Origin: CBDAMZ01 sp965197375
Lineage (GTDB): Bacteria; Acidobacteriota; Vicinamibacteria; Vicinamibacterales; UBA8438
Length of the DNA: 64,000 nt
Direction: 5' to 3'
NCBI GenBank assembly: GCA_965197375.1
Contig: CBDAMZ010000010.1
Coordinates: forward strand, 558,001 to 622,000
Positions 35,397 to 45,420 of the stretch are shown here, piece by piece (the first letter of the stretch is position 1; every line of letters starts with the position of its first letter). A model generated the notes under the pieces. The model made no database searches and was not told where the DNA came from. It saw only the letters and a list, made by a program, of their open reading frames with translations. Both the position numbers and the translations under genes were made by a program.

Positions 35397-36179
35397 ATGA
35401 CTGCGGCGCTCACCATCGCTGGAAGCGATTCCGGTGGCGGGGCCGGCATCCAGGCCGACCTGAAGACGTTCGCGGCACACGGCGTCTATGGCGTCAGCGC
35501 CATCACCGCCATCACCGTCCAAAACACGGTTGACGTCACCGCAGTCCATGCGGTTCCCGCCGACATCGTCGCGGCGCAGATCGAAGCGGTCGTAAGCGAT
35601 ATTGGTGTCGGTGCAGCCAAGACCGGCATGCTATTGAATGCCGCGATTGTGGAAGCGGTCTCGGCTACTGTCGCTGCCGTCGATATCCCGTTTCTGGTGG
35701 TCGATCCGGTAATGGTGGCCAAGAGCGGCGCCCGGTTACTCGAAGACGACGCGGTGGCCACGATCAAGACCGAGTTGCTTAAACACGCCTACGTGGTGAC
35801 GCCAAACCGGATGGAGGCGGAAGTGTTGGTGGGAACGTCGATCCGGTCGTTGGACGACGCACGTGAGGCAGCACGGCGCATCCATGTTCTCGGCCCGACG
35901 GCGGTCATCGTCAAGGGCGGCCATCTGGCCGGCACTGACGTAATCGACCTGCTCTACGACGGTCACGACCTCATCGAGTTCTCGGGTCCCCGCGTCGAGA
36001 GTCCTAACACCCACGGCACGGGCTGCACTTTCAGCGCAGCGGTGACCGCATCGCTCGCGCTCGGGCTTTCCCTCGTCGAGGCAACCCGAGCAGCAAAAGC
36101 CTACGTCGGGCAGGCGATTCGGCACGGCCTTCCGATCGGTCACGGCCACGGCCCGTTACACCATTTCTGGAACAGGTGA
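35397..36179 (+). CDS. thiD: Hydroxymethylpyrimidine/phosphomethylpyrimidine kinase
   Basis: 260 aa ribokinase-fold enzyme that phosphorylates HMP and HMP-P for thiamine synthesis. Motifs: [20 protein letters not shown] at the N-terminus, [36 protein letters not shown] and the anion hole and base in [16 protein letters not shown] 35397. Its TGA overlaps the GTG start of moaE. No other thiamine gene is in the window, so it may serve salvage. Confidence 0.92.
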   Translation: MTAALTIAGSDSGGGAGIQADLKTFAAHGVYGVSAITAITVQNTVDVTAVHAVPADIVAAQIEAVVSDIGVGAAKTGMLLNAAIVEAVSATVAAVDIPFLVVDPVMVAKSGARLLEDDAVATIKTELLKHAYVVTPNRMEAEVLVGTSIRSLDDAREAARRIHVLGPTAVIVKGGHLAGTDVIDLLYDGHDLIEFSGPRVESPNTHGTGCTFSAAVTASLALGLSLVEATRAAKAYVGQAIRHGLPIGHGHGPLHHFWNR

Positions 36180-36691
36180 TCAGCTATACTTCGAGAATGG
36201 GTGGTTTGGCGTTCGCGGTCACGAACCATGCGTTGAATCTCGACACGCTGATCCGAATCGTCACGAGCGACCTCGAGGCGGCCGAGGCAAGTACCGGCGC
36301 CGTCGCCACTTTTCTGGGTGTGGTCAGAAACCAGAACCAGGGACACCGCGTGCGCCGTCTCGAGTACGAAGCCTACGAGCCACTGGCGCTCAAGACTTTC
36401 GAGCGGATTGCCGACGAGGCGCGCAGCAAGTGGCCACAAGCAAGGCTTGCCGTTCACCATCGGCTTGGCACACTGGAAATTGGCGACGCCAGCGTCGCCA
36501 TCGCGGCTGCGTCGCCGCATCGCGCCGACGCCTTTGCCGCCTGTCGGTACGCCATCGAGCGCGTCAAACAGGTCGCTCCGATCTGGAAGCACGAATTCTT
36601 CGAGGATGGCGACGACTGGATCAAAGGCACCATAGCGGACCCTGATGACGAGGTGGCACGACAGGACGCCTATCGACGAGCATGCATGTAA
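36176..36691 (+). CDS. moaE: Molybdopterin synthase catalytic subunit
   Basis: 171 aa. It joins sulfur from MoaD-COSH to precursor Z to give molybdopterin. Motifs: STGAVATFLGVVRNQNQGH, LEYEAYEPLALKTF, VHHRLGTLEIGDASV, HRADAFAACRYAIERVKQVA and PIWKHEFFEDG, with the catalytic lysines in the last two. GTG 36176 overlaps the thiD stop; ATG 36197 is an alternative and would start closer to the usual length. Overlaps moaD by 10 bp. Confidence 0.93.
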   Translation: MISYTSRMGGLAFAVTNHALNLDTLIRIVTSDLEAAEASTGAVATFLGVVRNQNQGHRVRRLEYEAYEPLALKTFERIADEARSKWPQARLAVHHRLGTLEIGDASVAIAAASPHRADAFAACRYAIERVKQVAPIWKHEFFEDGDDWIKGTIADPDDEVARQDAYRRACM

Positions 36692-36930
36692 GTGTGCGGC
36701 TGTTCGCTCACCTGCGGGCCATCGTTGGAACCGACGAGCTGGTGTGTGAATTGCCGGCCGGGGCCACCGCGAGAACCGCCTGGGACGATCTGGCCGCCAA
36801 GTTCCCTGAACTGACCGAGCATCGCGAAGCCGTATCTACCGCGGTCAACGCGGAGTACGCTCGAATGGACCACCTGCTAGCCGACGGCGACGAGATCGCG
36901 TTCCTTCCTCCCGTTTCCGGAGGATGCTGA
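36682..36930 (+). CDS. moaD: Molybdopterin synthase sulfur carrier subunit
   Basis: 82 aa ubiquitin-fold sulfur carrier. It begins MHVSVRLFAHLRAIVGTDEL and ends EIAFLPPVSGGC. The family normally ends exactly in Gly-Gly, which is adenylated and thiocarboxylated; here one Cys follows the pair (GGA GGA TGC TGA). The extra residue would have to be removed, or the protein may be slow or inactive. Translation is coupled to moaE by a 10-bp overlap. Confidence 0.9.
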   Translation: MHVSVRLFAHLRAIVGTDELVCELPAGATARTAWDDLAAKFPELTEHREAVSTAVNAEYARMDHLLADGDEIAFLPPVSGGC

Positions 36931-37047
36931 CGTTGGTTCCAATCGTTACTTGAGTTGATGTGTATGGACGGACCCGCCGGTTGCCAAGATTAGACCTGCA
37001 TTGCCTGGACCATCGCCAATACAAGCAAGGACCGAACTAGGGTGCCA

Positions 37048-38127
37048 ATGTTCGACAAACTCCAGGCGATCGAAGAGCGTTACGATAAGCTGCTGGCGCT
37101 CATTAGCGACCAGTCGGTACAATCCGATCCGAACGAATACCGGACGCACGCCAAGGCGCTTACAGAGATCCAGCCGCTCGTCGAGAAGTTTCGTGATTAC
37201 AAAACGGCAGTAGCCGAAGCCGCCCAGGCCAAGGAGTTGGCGGAGGGGATCGATGAAGAGCTTCGTGAGCTCGCCAAGCAAGAACTAGCCGCGCTCCAGA
37301 CACGCCGTGACGACCTGATCGGCGAGATCAAAATCCTGCTCCTCCCGAAGGATCCCAACGACGAGAAGAACGTCGTGTTGGAAATCCGGGCCGGAACCGG
37401 CGGAGATGAAGCTGGGCTGTTCGCCGCCAACTTGTTCCGCATGTACTCGAGGTTCGCCGAGGCACAGGGATGGCGGGTCGACATCCTGTCATCTAACGAG
37501 ACGGGTGTCGGAGCCATTAAGGAAATCGTCGCGCTTATCGAGGGACATGGAACGTACAGCCGGCTGAAATACGAGAGTGGCGTGCACCGCGTTCAGCGCG
37601 TGCCGGCGACAGAGTCAAGCGGACGGATTCACACCTCGACAGCAACGGTGGCAGTTCTGCCGGAAGCCAAGGAGGTCGACATTGCGGTGGATCCAAAAGA
37701 GCTTCGGATCGACACCTTCTGCTCGAGTGGGCCAGGCGGCCAGAGCGTCAACACCACCTACTCGGCCGTACGCATCACCCACATCCCGACAGGCCTCGTT
37801 GTCTCACAGCAAGATGAGAAATCCCAGATCAAGAACAAGGCAAAGGCCATGAAAGTGTTGCGGTCCCGCCTGTACGAAATGGAACTGCGGCGCCAGCAAG
37901 CAGAGATCGCGAACGACCGGCGCAGTCAGGTGGGAACCGGTGAACGGTCAGAGAAGATTCGGACCTACAATTTTCCGCAGAATCGGATCACGGATCACCG
38001 AATCGGTTTCACGACCTACCGCTTACCGGCCGTGCTTAATGGAGATCTGGCCGAACTTATCGACACGACCATCGCCTACTACCAGTCGGAAAATCTGAAA
38101 GCGGCCGAAGTCGCCACGTCATCATAA
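37048..38127 (+). CDS. prfA: Peptide chain release factor 1
   Basis: 359 aa. It ends translation at UAA and UAG. The GGQ motif is in [20 protein letters not shown]; the PXT-type region is within [20 protein letters not shown]; the end has [23 protein letters not shown] 37048 is preferred; GTG 37042 is 6 bp upstream in frame. No prmC methyltransferase gene follows, unlike the common prfA-prmC pair; HIT and HAD genes do. Confidence 0.95.
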   Translation: MFDKLQAIEERYDKLLALISDQSVQSDPNEYRTHAKALTEIQPLVEKFRDYKTAVAEAAQAKELAEGIDEELRELAKQELAALQTRRDDLIGEIKILLLPKDPNDEKNVVLEIRAGTGGDEAGLFAANLFRMYSRFAEAQGWRVDILSSNETGVGAIKEIVALIEGHGTYSRLKYESGVHRVQRVPATESSGRIHTSTATVAVLPEAKEVDIAVDPKELRIDTFCSSGPGGQSVNTTYSAVRITHIPTGLVVSQQDEKSQIKNKAKAMKVLRSRLYEMELRRQQAEIANDRRSQVGTGERSEKIRTYNFPQNRITDHRIGFTTYRLPAVLNGDLAELIDTTIAYYQSENLKAAEVATSS

Positions 38128-38167
38128 ACCTGCTCGACGAGAACTTAACCGCGTGCGAGCATTTGGT

Positions 38168-38197
38168 GTGACTCGACTCCAAGAAGCTGGGGATAAT
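38168..38197 (+). promoter_or_regulatory. Promoter GTGACT-18-GATAAT for the HIT gene
   Basis: GTGACT (38168-38173) and GATAAT (38192-38197), 18 bp apart; the -10 ends 8 nt before ATG 38206, so the transcript should be leaderless. Confidence 0.45.
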
Positions 38198-38205
38198 TAT
38201 TCGCC

Positions 38206-38550
38206 ATGCCAGACTGCCTTTTCTGCAAGATCGTCGAGGGTAAAACTCCGGCCACCATCGTCTATCAGGATGAGCAACTGGTCGCCTTCAAGGACATCAA
38301 CCCGCAAGCCCCGACGCACATTCTCATCATCCCTCGGAGGCACATCAGCACGTTGAATGATCTGGCGCCGAACGACGACGGCATGGTGGGCGAGATGATC
38401 CGCCGGGCCAGCCTGACCGCGAAAAAGCTAGGCTGCGCTGACGCAGGCTACCGTATCATCCTTAATTGCAATCGCTCGGCCGGCCAGTCGGTGTTCCACA
38501 TTCACCTGCACCTGCTCGCTGGCCGGGTGATGGCCTGGCCGCCGGGGTAA
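38206..38550 (+). CDS. HIT-family nucleotide-binding hydrolase (HinT-like)
   Basis: 114 aa. It begins MPDCLFCKIVEGKTPATIVY and carries the histidine triad SVFHIHLHLLAGR near the C-terminus, with HILIIPRRHISTLNDL typical of HinT. HinT enzymes hydrolyse purine nucleoside phosphoramidates. The Cys pair in CLFC may bind zinc as in many bacterial HinTs. ATG follows GATAAT by 8 nt. Convergent with the HAD gene. Confidence 0.93.
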   Translation: MPDCLFCKIVEGKTPATIVYQDEQLVAFKDINPQAPTHILIIPRRHISTLNDLAPNDDGMVGEMIRRASLTAKKLGCADAGYRIILNCNRSAGQSVFHIHLHLLAGRVMAWPPG

Positions 38551-38565
38551 GAACCGGCGTCTAGT

Positions 38566-39303
38566 TCAGGGCCTGTCCAGCTCTTCCAGAACGCGTGGTA
38601 GCTCGTGAAGCGTTCGAATAACGGGCACACCACCCACCTGAGCCGGAGCAGTCCCAGACCGGACAAGCAGCACGGCGTGCATACCGACCTGGCTGGCACC
38701 GGCAATGTCGTGCGTCAGGCTGTCACCGACCATCACGGCCTCGGCCGCGTTGACGCCGACTAGCTGCACCGCCGCCCTAAAGATGCTCGGGTGCGGTTTC
38801 AGGTAGCCGTGCTCGGACGACGAGATCGCCGCGGTTATAAACCGATCTAGCTCGAAGTGACTTTGGAAGGAGGCCAGGGAGCGATGGGTGTTCGAAATGA
38901 GACCGATCTGGTAGCCGGCTTCGTAAAGTTCGCCGAAGGCTTCTATTACGTCATCGTAAAGGACGAAGTGCTGGCAGGCTGCCCACTCGTCGTAGATCTC
39001 CCGCGCGCACGCCTCGAGCCCAGGTCCGTCGCCGCCCATCTCCCTAATGACCCGCCTGGCGTAGCGGATGAACGGCTCGGCGCGATAGATGTCGCCTTGC
39101 GTCTGATCGAGTTCGACGGAGGCGGCAGCAACAGCCGTCTCGAAGAGAGCCAGGTCGGCGTGCAACCCGTGACGGGCGGCGAATCGTCGGTAGCCACCGG
39201 CGTCGAATGTCTGGCCAGGATGGATGAGCGTGAAGTCGACGTCAAAAAAGACGGCCTTCGGCATATGAATAACCGGGGCTGGGGTCGGAGTCGAGTAGCT
39301 CAT
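38566..39303 (-). CDS. HAD-superfamily hydrolase
   Basis: 245 aa, class IA HAD. The nucleophile motif is KAVFFDVDFTLIHPG (DxD), motif II is GLISNTHRS, motif III Lys is in GYLKPHPSIF and motif IV is VMVGDSLTHDIAGA. The cap domain lies between residues ~30 and 110. Substrate unknown; relatives include phosphoglycolate- and nucleotide-phosphatase-like enzymes. ATG 39303 has GAGGGGG just upstream; ATG 39264 begins directly at the DxD strand. It sits 15 bp after the M16 pair on the same strand. Confidence 0.86.
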   Translation of the reverse strand: MSYSTPTPAPVIHMPKAVFFDVDFTLIHPGQTFDAGGYRRFAARHGLHADLALFETAVAAASVELDQTQGDIYRAEPFIRYARRVIREMGGDGPGLEACAREIYDEWAACQHFVLYDDVIEAFGELYEAGYQIGLISNTHRSLASFQSHFELDRFITAAISSSEHGYLKPHPSIFRAAVQLVGVNAAEAVMVGDSLTHDIAGASQVGMHAVLLVRSGTAPAQVGGVPVIRTLHELPRVLEELDRP

Positions 39304-39318
39304 GCCCCCTCATTGTGA

Positions 39319-40602
39319 TTAGGCATGAGCCCGCGGGTCCTGATACGGACCGGCGATCACTACCGACGCACGATCCGGTGACAGCGAGCGTGCCGCGGCG
39401 GCGTTGACCTCATCGCGACTCACCGCTTTGAGGAGTCCGGGTAGGCACTGATCGTAGTCGAGTCCCAAATTGAACCGCTCGACCGTCTGCAGAAAGGCCG
39501 CAATCCCGTTGTTCGTTTCGAGCGTTCGAGGTATTGACCCGATGAGGTAGCGCTTCGAGTCACGGAGCTCAACATCGGTCACGCCGTCGGTCGCGATCGC
39601 TGTGATCTCCCGGTCGATCGACGCGACGGCGCGATCTACATTCTTAGCGTTGACACCGGCCCGCACGACCAGCGGACCGGCGATCTCGCCAGCCTCAAAA
39701 CTGCAAAAGGTGTAGTACGCCATCCCCTGCCGTTCCCGGATGCTGTGTCCGAGCCTCCCGCCCATGCCGTACTGTCCAAGGACATGAGCCATGAGCAAGT
39801 ACGCGTAGTAGTTTGGGTCGGAACGGGGGATGGTCGTAAAGCCGTACCCAACGTCGGCCTGGGCCTTGTTCATCATCGGAACAACGACCCGCCGCCGGTG
39901 TGTCGCCACGGCTGGTGGCTCAAGTATCGGGCGCCGCGCTGGCATGGCTTGCCAGTCGCCGAACACCCGCGACACCGCCGCGATGGCCATCCCGGCGTCA
40001 ATATCTCCGACGACGACAACCGACAGCACCGACGGCGCGGCGCGGCTGCGATGGAACCTGAGGAGCGCTCTCCGATCGATTCGCTTCACCGATTCCGGCG
40101 TGCCCTTTACGAAACGCCCGTATGGGTGGGTCTCCCCATAAAGCAGTGCCATTAGTTGCTCGACAGCCTTGACCGCTGGATTGTCATTATCTTGTTGGAT
40201 CGCAGTCAAGATTTCACCACGGCGCGTCACGATCTCCTCGTCCGGGAAGCTCGGGCAGCGGATGACGTCGGCCAAAACCTCGAAGATCGTCTCGAAGTCT
40301 TCCGATAGGCAGTTACAGCTCAGCGTCAGTACATGGCGCGTGATGCTCACTCCAAGCGACACACCGCGCAGGTCAAGCACCTCGGCAATCTCCACTGTCG
40401 ATCGGCGGGCCGTTCCCCGGTCGATCGTCCGGGCGTGGAAGTGCGCAAGGCCCAGCAAGTCGTCCTGGTCTAAGAGGCTGCCGGCCTCGAGTGCGGCGCT
40501 GATTGTGACAGCTGGCGTCGCCCGTGACTCCTTGACGAGCACGGTCGTGCCGTTATCGAGCGACTCGCGGATGGGCTCGAGATTTTTGATCCTGGTGGTC
40601 AT
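39319..40602 (-). CDS. M16 peptidase family, non-catalytic partner
   Basis: 427 aa. Insulinase-family fold, but the zinc motif HxxEH is lost (the aligned stretch is GLAHFHARTIDRGTARR). It keeps the partner-type Arg/Tyr features near the C-terminus (QYGMGGRLGHSIRERQGMAY). In two-chain M16 peptidases one chain binds zinc and the other helps close the chamber. ATG 40602 overlaps the stop of the catalytic gene by 4 bp, so the two are made in step. No signal peptide is seen. Confidence 0.88.
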   Translation of the reverse strand: MTTRIKNLEPIRESLDNGTTVLVKESRATPAVTISAALEAGSLLDQDDLLGLAHFHARTIDRGTARRSTVEIAEVLDLRGVSLGVSITRHVLTLSCNCLSEDFETIFEVLADVIRCPSFPDEEIVTRRGEILTAIQQDNDNPAVKAVEQLMALLYGETHPYGRFVKGTPESVKRIDRRALLRFHRSRAAPSVLSVVVVGDIDAGMAIAAVSRVFGDWQAMPARRPILEPPAVATHRRRVVVPMMNKAQADVGYGFTTIPRSDPNYYAYLLMAHVLGQYGMGGRLGHSIRERQGMAYYTFCSFEAGEIAGPLVVRAGVNAKNVDRAVASIDREITAIATDGVTDVELRDSKRYLIGSIPRTLETNNGIAAFLQTVERFNLGLDYDQCLPGLLKAVSRDEVNAAAARSLSPDRASVVIAGPYQDPRAHA

Positions 40603-41909
40603 GAGTCCGGCTGAAACCAACCGACCGTTCGGTTGCACGAAACCAGATAGGTTCGCGCCACGCGGGCGACGTCATCCAACGTAACCGCGGCAATGCGGGC
40701 CGGCATGCTCAGATAGGTAGCCACACTGGAGACCGTCTCGAAGTAGCCCAGCTGATGCGCGATGCTGGTCACGCTATCGGCTTCGAGCACCAGGCGTGCA
40801 CGCAGTTGGTGCTTGGCCCGTTCGAGCTCCGCGTCGGTAATACCAAAATCACACACCTGATCCAACTCGGCGAGAGCGGCCGACTCCACATCCGAAGCTG
40901 GCACACCCGCCGCGGCGGTGACGGACACAACGAACAGATAGGGCTGATGGGTCGACACAAACGCCCCGCCAACCATCGAAGCCAGACGCTGCTCGACCAG
41001 CGCTCGGTAGAGGCGTGAGCACCGCTGCGGCGGGGTGCCGCGGAAGCTGGTCCACAAATTGAGGCCTTTCGCCCCAGTCAGCGCAGCATCAAGGACGAGC
41101 ATCGGAGCGAAGTTGTCGTCGTCGACCGCCGGGGCGTGATAGCCGATCTTCAGATACGCCGTCGTGCCTTCTCGTCTGATGGTAACTCGGCGCTCGCCTA
41201 GTTGTTCAGGTTCCGTCGCGCGCGCACGCTCTGGCAGCGTGCCGGCAGCGATCCGACCGAATGCCCGCTCGGCCCGGCCGAGCACGTCGTCGGCCTCAAC
41301 GTGGCCCACGATAACAAGCGTGGCGTTGTTGGGCACATAGTAGCGACGGTAATAGCTGTAGAGATCGTCCCGGGTCATCGTCTCGAGATCATTCTGCCAA
41401 CCGATCGTTGGGTGCCGATAGGGGTGAGCCTTAAATGCCGTCGCCGTCAACTCAATGTCGAGGAAATTGTCCGGATCGTTTTCGCCTCCCTGCAGTTCAG
41501 AGATGATCACGGTCCGCTCAGAATCGCAGTCGGCTGGATCATAAAGGCAGTTGCCCATCCGCTCCGCTTCGATGAACAGCATGTCATCAAGCGCATCCCG
41601 CGTAGCCGTCTCCATATACGTGGTCTGGTCAATCCACGTATAGCCGTTCCAGAAGCCGCCATAGCGATTGATAATCGCTTTCACCTCGTCGCGCGGAATG
41701 TTTTTTGTGCCCTTGAAGTTCATGTGCTCGACCCAGTGCGACACGCCGGTCAAACCTGGATCTTCGTCCTTGGACCCCACCCGATACCAGCACCAAACCG
41801 AAACGAGCGGCACCGTGTGCACCTCACGGACAAGCATCTTCAAACCGTTGTCGAGTGTTGTAACGCGGACGTCGGCACCAGTGGCCGACACATGCGGCTG
41901 CGGCGTCAT
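40599..41909 (-). CDS. M16 family zinc peptidase, catalytic subunit
   Basis: 436 aa from ATG 41909. The inverted zinc motif is intact in GVSHWVEHMNFKGTKNIP, with the downstream Glu in the SERTVIISELQGGEND region. It resembles processing peptidases such as PqqF/YmxG types, but no peptide precursor is adjacent. A TATAAT box ends 7 nt before this ATG, which favours it over an upstream ATG at 41918 that overlaps the box. Coupled to the non-catalytic partner. Confidence 0.9.
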   Translation of the reverse strand: MTPQPHVSATGADVRVTTLDNGLKMLVREVHTVPLVSVWCWYRVGSKDEDPGLTGVSHWVEHMNFKGTKNIPRDEVKAIINRYGGFWNGYTWIDQTTYMETATRDALDDMLFIEAERMGNCLYDPADCDSERTVIISELQGGENDPDNFLDIELTATAFKAHPYRHPTIGWQNDLETMTRDDLYSYYRRYYVPNNATLVIVGHVEADDVLGRAERAFGRIAAGTLPERARATEPEQLGERRVTIRREGTTAYLKIGYHAPAVDDDNFAPMLVLDAALTGAKGLNLWTSFRGTPPQRCSRLYRALVEQRLASMVGGAFVSTHQPYLFVVSVTAAAGVPASDVESAALAELDQVCDFGITDAELERAKHQLRARLVLEADSVTSIAHQLGYFETVSSVATYLSMPARIAAVTLDDVARVARTYLVSCNRTVGWFQPDS

Positions 41910-41916
41910 CGGTATC

Positions 41917-41922
41917 ATTATA
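41917..41922 (-). promoter_or_regulatory. Candidate -10 (TATAAT) for the M16 peptidase pair
   Basis: Perfect TATAAT on the minus strand, 7 nt before ATG 41909, in an A+T-rich stretch between divergent genes. No strong -35. Predicts a leaderless mRNA. Confidence 0.5.
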
Positions 41923-41992
41923 TTTGCACTACAATTAAAGAACACCGTGTCTCAACTTCGAGCGCGCGAATTGCTGGGAAACAACACGCCGA

Positions 41993-44848
41993 ATGCCTGA
42001 CTGGAAAGCGACGCTCAACCTCCCCCGGACCGGCTTCCCCATGAAGGCCAGTCTGCCAACGACCGAGCCGCTGGCGATCGCGCGCTGGGAAGAGATGGAT
42101 TTATACGAACGCATCCGCGAACGGCGTGCAGGCGCACCACGGTTCGTGCTACACGATGGACCGCCGTACGCGAACGGGCGCGTCCATACCGGGACGGCGC
42201 TGAACAAAATCCTCAAGGACTTCGTCGTTAAATCTCGAACGATGGCTGGCTTCGATGCCCCATATGTACCGGGTTGGGACTGTCACGGCTTACCGATCGA
42301 GCTCAGGGTGGACCGTGAATTGGGTTCCAGAAAGCGCGAGATGCGCGTCGCCGATTTTCGGCGCGCGTGCCGCAGATGTGCCGAAAAATACATCGGTCTC
42401 CAGCGTGACGATTTCAGGCGTCTAGGAATCTTAGGGAGCTGGACCGCGCCATATCTCACGATGAACTACGGCTATCAAGCGGCGATCGTACGGGCGCTCG
42501 GGGCGTTCGTTAGGCAGGGGCTTGTCTACAGGGGAAAAAAGCCAGTGCACTGGTGCATACACTGTCGCACGGCGCTCGCTGAAGCCGAAGTTGAGTACGA
42601 TCTGCACATTTCGCCCTCGATCTACGTGGAGTTCCCGCTGGCCGCCGATAGCGTTCCGGCTTTAAGCAAGCTGGCCCAGAGGCTCGAGGGCAAACCGGTC
42701 TCGGTTCTGATCTGGACGACGACGCCCTGGACCATTCCGTCCAATCTGGCGGTCGCCTTCCACCCTGACGTAACCTACGGGGCCTACGAGTCGAACGGCA
42801 CAGCGGTTATCGTGGCCGAAGCGCTGGCAGCACGCGTGGGCCAGGAAATCGATCGGCCTCTGGACGACACCACGAAGCTGGCCATCTTCAAAGGGCGCGA
42901 CCTCGAGGGCCTACGCTTCCAGCACCCCCTCTACGAACGCGACTCGGTCGGGGTCCTCGGCGCGTACGTCACGCTGGAGCAAGGCACAGGCGCCGTGCAC
43001 ACCGCCCCAGGGCACGGGTCCGACGATTTTCATACGGGCGTTCAGTACGGGCTGGACATCTACGCCCCGGTCGGTGCCGGTGGGCACTTCACCGACAACG
43101 TCGAGATGTTTGCCGGCATGCGGGTGTTCGACGCCAATCCCAAAGTGGAAGAGGCCCTCGCCGCTCGCGGCCGGCTGTGGCACCGTGACATCATCGAGCA
43201 CACCTACCCTAACTGCTGGCGGTGTCATAACCCGGTCATCTTCCTCGCCACCTCACAGTGGTTCATTGCCATGGATCATGGCAAGACCAGCCTGCGTCGG
43301 CTGGCCCTTGACGCGATCACTAAGGTCGAATGGTTTCCCGCTTGGGGCGAGGAACGGATCCGCGACATGCTATCCAACCGCCCCGATTGGTGCATCTCTC
43401 GGCAACGAGCCTGGGGCGTGCCGATCCCTGCGCTCTACTGTACCGCCTGCACCGAAGCGGTGTTGACCCCGTCACTTACCGAGCAGGCGGCCGCGGTGTT
43501 TGAACAACACGGGGCCGACGCCTGGTACGAACGCAACCTCAGCGAGTTTGTACCAACTGACCTTTTGTGCCCGTCGTGCGGGGAGCAGTCTTTCGAGCGT
43601 GAGCAGGACATCCTCGACGTTTGGTTCGACTCTGGGTCGAGCCATGAAGGCATCCTCAGTCACCACTCCGAGCTGGGATGGCCTCCAACCCTCTATCTCG
43701 AGGGGTCTGATCAGTACCGTGGCTGGTTCAACAGCTCGTTGCTGGTAGGACTTGGCACGCGAAGCGCTGCGCCGTTCCAGCAAGTCATCACGCACGGCTT
43801 CGTGGTCGACGAGCTTGGGCGCAAGATGTCGAAGTCTCTCGGTAACGTCATCGACCCACAGACGATCATCGATCAGAGCGGCGCCGAAGTGCTGCGGCTC
43901 TGGGTCGCGATGGTTGACTACCATGAGGACGTTCGGCTCGGACCGGAGATCCTCGCGCGCGTCATCGAAGCGTATCGTAAGATTCGCAACACTCTGCGTA
44001 TCCTAGTTGCCAATTTGTTCGACTTCGATCCGGCCGCCGATGCGGTTCAGATCGACAAACTTCAGGAGGTTGACCGTTATGCGTTGGCGCGCTACGGCGA
44101 GACAGCCACGAAGATCCTGAACGCTTATGACCGGTATGACTTTCAGCAAATTTCTCGCGCGATCAACAACTTGCTGACGGTCGACTTGAGTGCCTTTTTC
44201 ATCGACATCTCGAAAGATCGGCTTTACACATTCGGTGCACGCTCGGCGGGGCGGCGGTCTGCGCAGATGGCGATCTACACCATCGCCGACGGTCTGACAC
44301 GCCTGCTAGCGCCGATCCTACCCGTGACCGCAGATGAGCTATGGCAGTTTTTGCCAGGCTCGCGTGAAGAGAGCGTCCATGTGGCTGACTTTCCGTCCAA
44401 GTGTCAGGATTTGGTGGACCGGGAACTGCTCGGCCGCTGGAAGCGCCTACTCGGCGTCCGAGAGGCGGTCAACGCCGAGCTTGAACGGACGCGTCAGGCG
44501 AAGGCGGTCGGCACCTCTCTCGAAGCTAAGGTCAGGATTCAAGCAAGCGGCAAAACCGCGGCGCTGTTGGATCAGTACCGAAGCGACCTCCCGATGCTGT
44601 TCATTACCTCAGCGGTCGATGTGGCGGCCGATGACACACTGTCGATCGACCCGGAGGAGGCGAATGCGGCCGGCGCACAGTACACTGAACCTGGCGGCGC
44701 TGCACTCATCGAAGTCGCCCGCGCCGATGGCATCAAGTGCGCGCGGTGCTGGCGCTACGTGCGCGCGGTCTCAGAGGATACGGGTCACGAGGGGCTCTGC
44801 GGGCGGTGCGTGGATACCCTATCGGAAGCTATAGAGCGCGTCCGCTGA
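41993..44848 (+). CDS. ileS: Isoleucyl-tRNA synthetase
   Basis: 951 aa class I synthetase. The HIGH-type motif reads [15 protein letters not shown] near residues 57-71; [10 protein letters not shown] follows; KMSKS is in [15 protein letters not shown] near residue 610. The editing domain has [16 protein letters not shown] and [10 protein letters not shown]. The C-terminus keeps zinc-binding Cys in KCARCWRY and LCGRCVDTL. First gene of ileS-lspA-lgt-rluD. A T-box is not visible in the short 47-bp upstream gap. Confidence 0.97.
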   Translation: MPDWKATLNLPRTGFPMKASLPTTEPLAIARWEEMDLYERIRERRAGAPRFVLHDGPPYANGRVHTGTALNKILKDFVVKSRTMAGFDAPYVPGWDCHGLPIELRVDRELGSRKREMRVADFRRACRRCAEKYIGLQRDDFRRLGILGSWTAPYLTMNYGYQAAIVRALGAFVRQGLVYRGKKPVHWCIHCRTALAEAEVEYDLHISPSIYVEFPLAADSVPALSKLAQRLEGKPVSVLIWTTTPWTIPSNLAVAFHPDVTYGAYESNGTAVIVAEALAARVGQEIDRPLDDTTKLAIFKGRDLEGLRFQHPLYERDSVGVLGAYVTLEQGTGAVHTAPGHGSDDFHTGVQYGLDIYAPVGAGGHFTDNVEMFAGMRVFDANPKVEEALAARGRLWHRDIIEHTYPNCWRCHNPVIFLATSQWFIAMDHGKTSLRRLALDAITKVEWFPAWGEERIRDMLSNRPDWCISRQRAWGVPIPALYCTACTEAVLTPSLTEQAAAVFEQHGADAWYERNLSEFVPTDLLCPSCGEQSFEREQDILDVWFDSGSSHEGILSHHSELGWPPTLYLEGSDQYRGWFNSSLLVGLGTRSAAPFQQVITHGFVVDELGRKMSKSLGNVIDPQTIIDQSGAEVLRLWVAMVDYHEDVRLGPEILARVIEAYRKIRNTLRILVANLFDFDPAADAVQIDKLQEVDRYALARYGETATKILNAYDRYDFQQISRAINNLLTVDLSAFFIDISKDRLYTFGARSAGRRSAQMAIYTIADGLTRLLAPILPVTADELWQFLPGSREESVHVADFPSKCQDLVDRELLGRWKRLLGVREAVNAELERTRQAKAVGTSLEAKVRIQASGKTAALLDQYRSDLPMLFITSAVDVAADDTLSIDPEEANAAGAQYTEPGGAALIEVARADGIKCARCWRYVRAVSEDTGHEGLCGRCVDTLSEAIERVR

Positions 44849-44862
44849 AAAACCGGATTCTT

Positions 44863-45420
44863 ATGTACGGACCACTCGACGGCACGCAGCTGGCGACCCC
44901 AGCAGTCAACCAGATGGCTCGGCAAACCTTTGTGTCTCGGCGGTGGCTCACTGGCATCGTGTTCACGATTCTTGGATTTGATCAGGCAACCAAGGCGCTC
45001 GTTCGCGAGTGCCTACCGCTACACACCAGCGTCAACATTGTCCCCGGCTTCCTGGACGTTACCCATGTCCGAAACACCGGGGTGGCATTTGGCCTCCTGA
45101 ACGCCACGGACATTCCGTTCAAACCGGCCATCATGACTGCCGTCGCGCTGGTTGCGCTCATCGCCATCGCCATTTACATCAGCCGGTCATCACCACACGA
45201 GCCACTCGCACGCATTGGCCTGGCACTGATCCTCGGGGGAGCGATTGGCAATCTCACCGACCGTGTGACGGCTGGCTATGTCATCGATTTCATCGACGTC
45301 TACTGGCGGGATTGGCATTTCTGGGTGTTCAACGTCGCCGATTCGGCTATCACGGTCGGCACAGGCTTCTTGATCCTCGACGTGGCGATCCTGAACCGGC
45401 ATGTATCCGACACTGTTTGA
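44863..45420 (+). CDS. lspA: Lipoprotein signal peptidase (signal peptidase II)
   Basis: 185 aa inner-membrane aspartyl protease that cuts prolipoproteins before the lipid-modified Cys. Four membrane helices; catalytic Asp in NLTDRVTAGYVIDFIDVYW and in FNVADSAITVG; VRNTGVAFGLLN is the other family signature. ATG 44863 starts 14 bp after ileS; ATG 44914 (MARQTFVSRRW) would give a more usual 168 aa. Overlaps lgt by 20 bp. Confidence 0.94.
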   Translation: MYGPLDGTQLATPAVNQMARQTFVSRRWLTGIVFTILGFDQATKALVRECLPLHTSVNIVPGFLDVTHVRNTGVAFGLLNATDIPFKPAIMTAVALVALIAIAIYISRSSPHEPLARIGLALILGGAIGNLTDRVTAGYVIDFIDVYWRDWHFWVFNVADSAITVGTGFLILDVAILNRHVSDTV

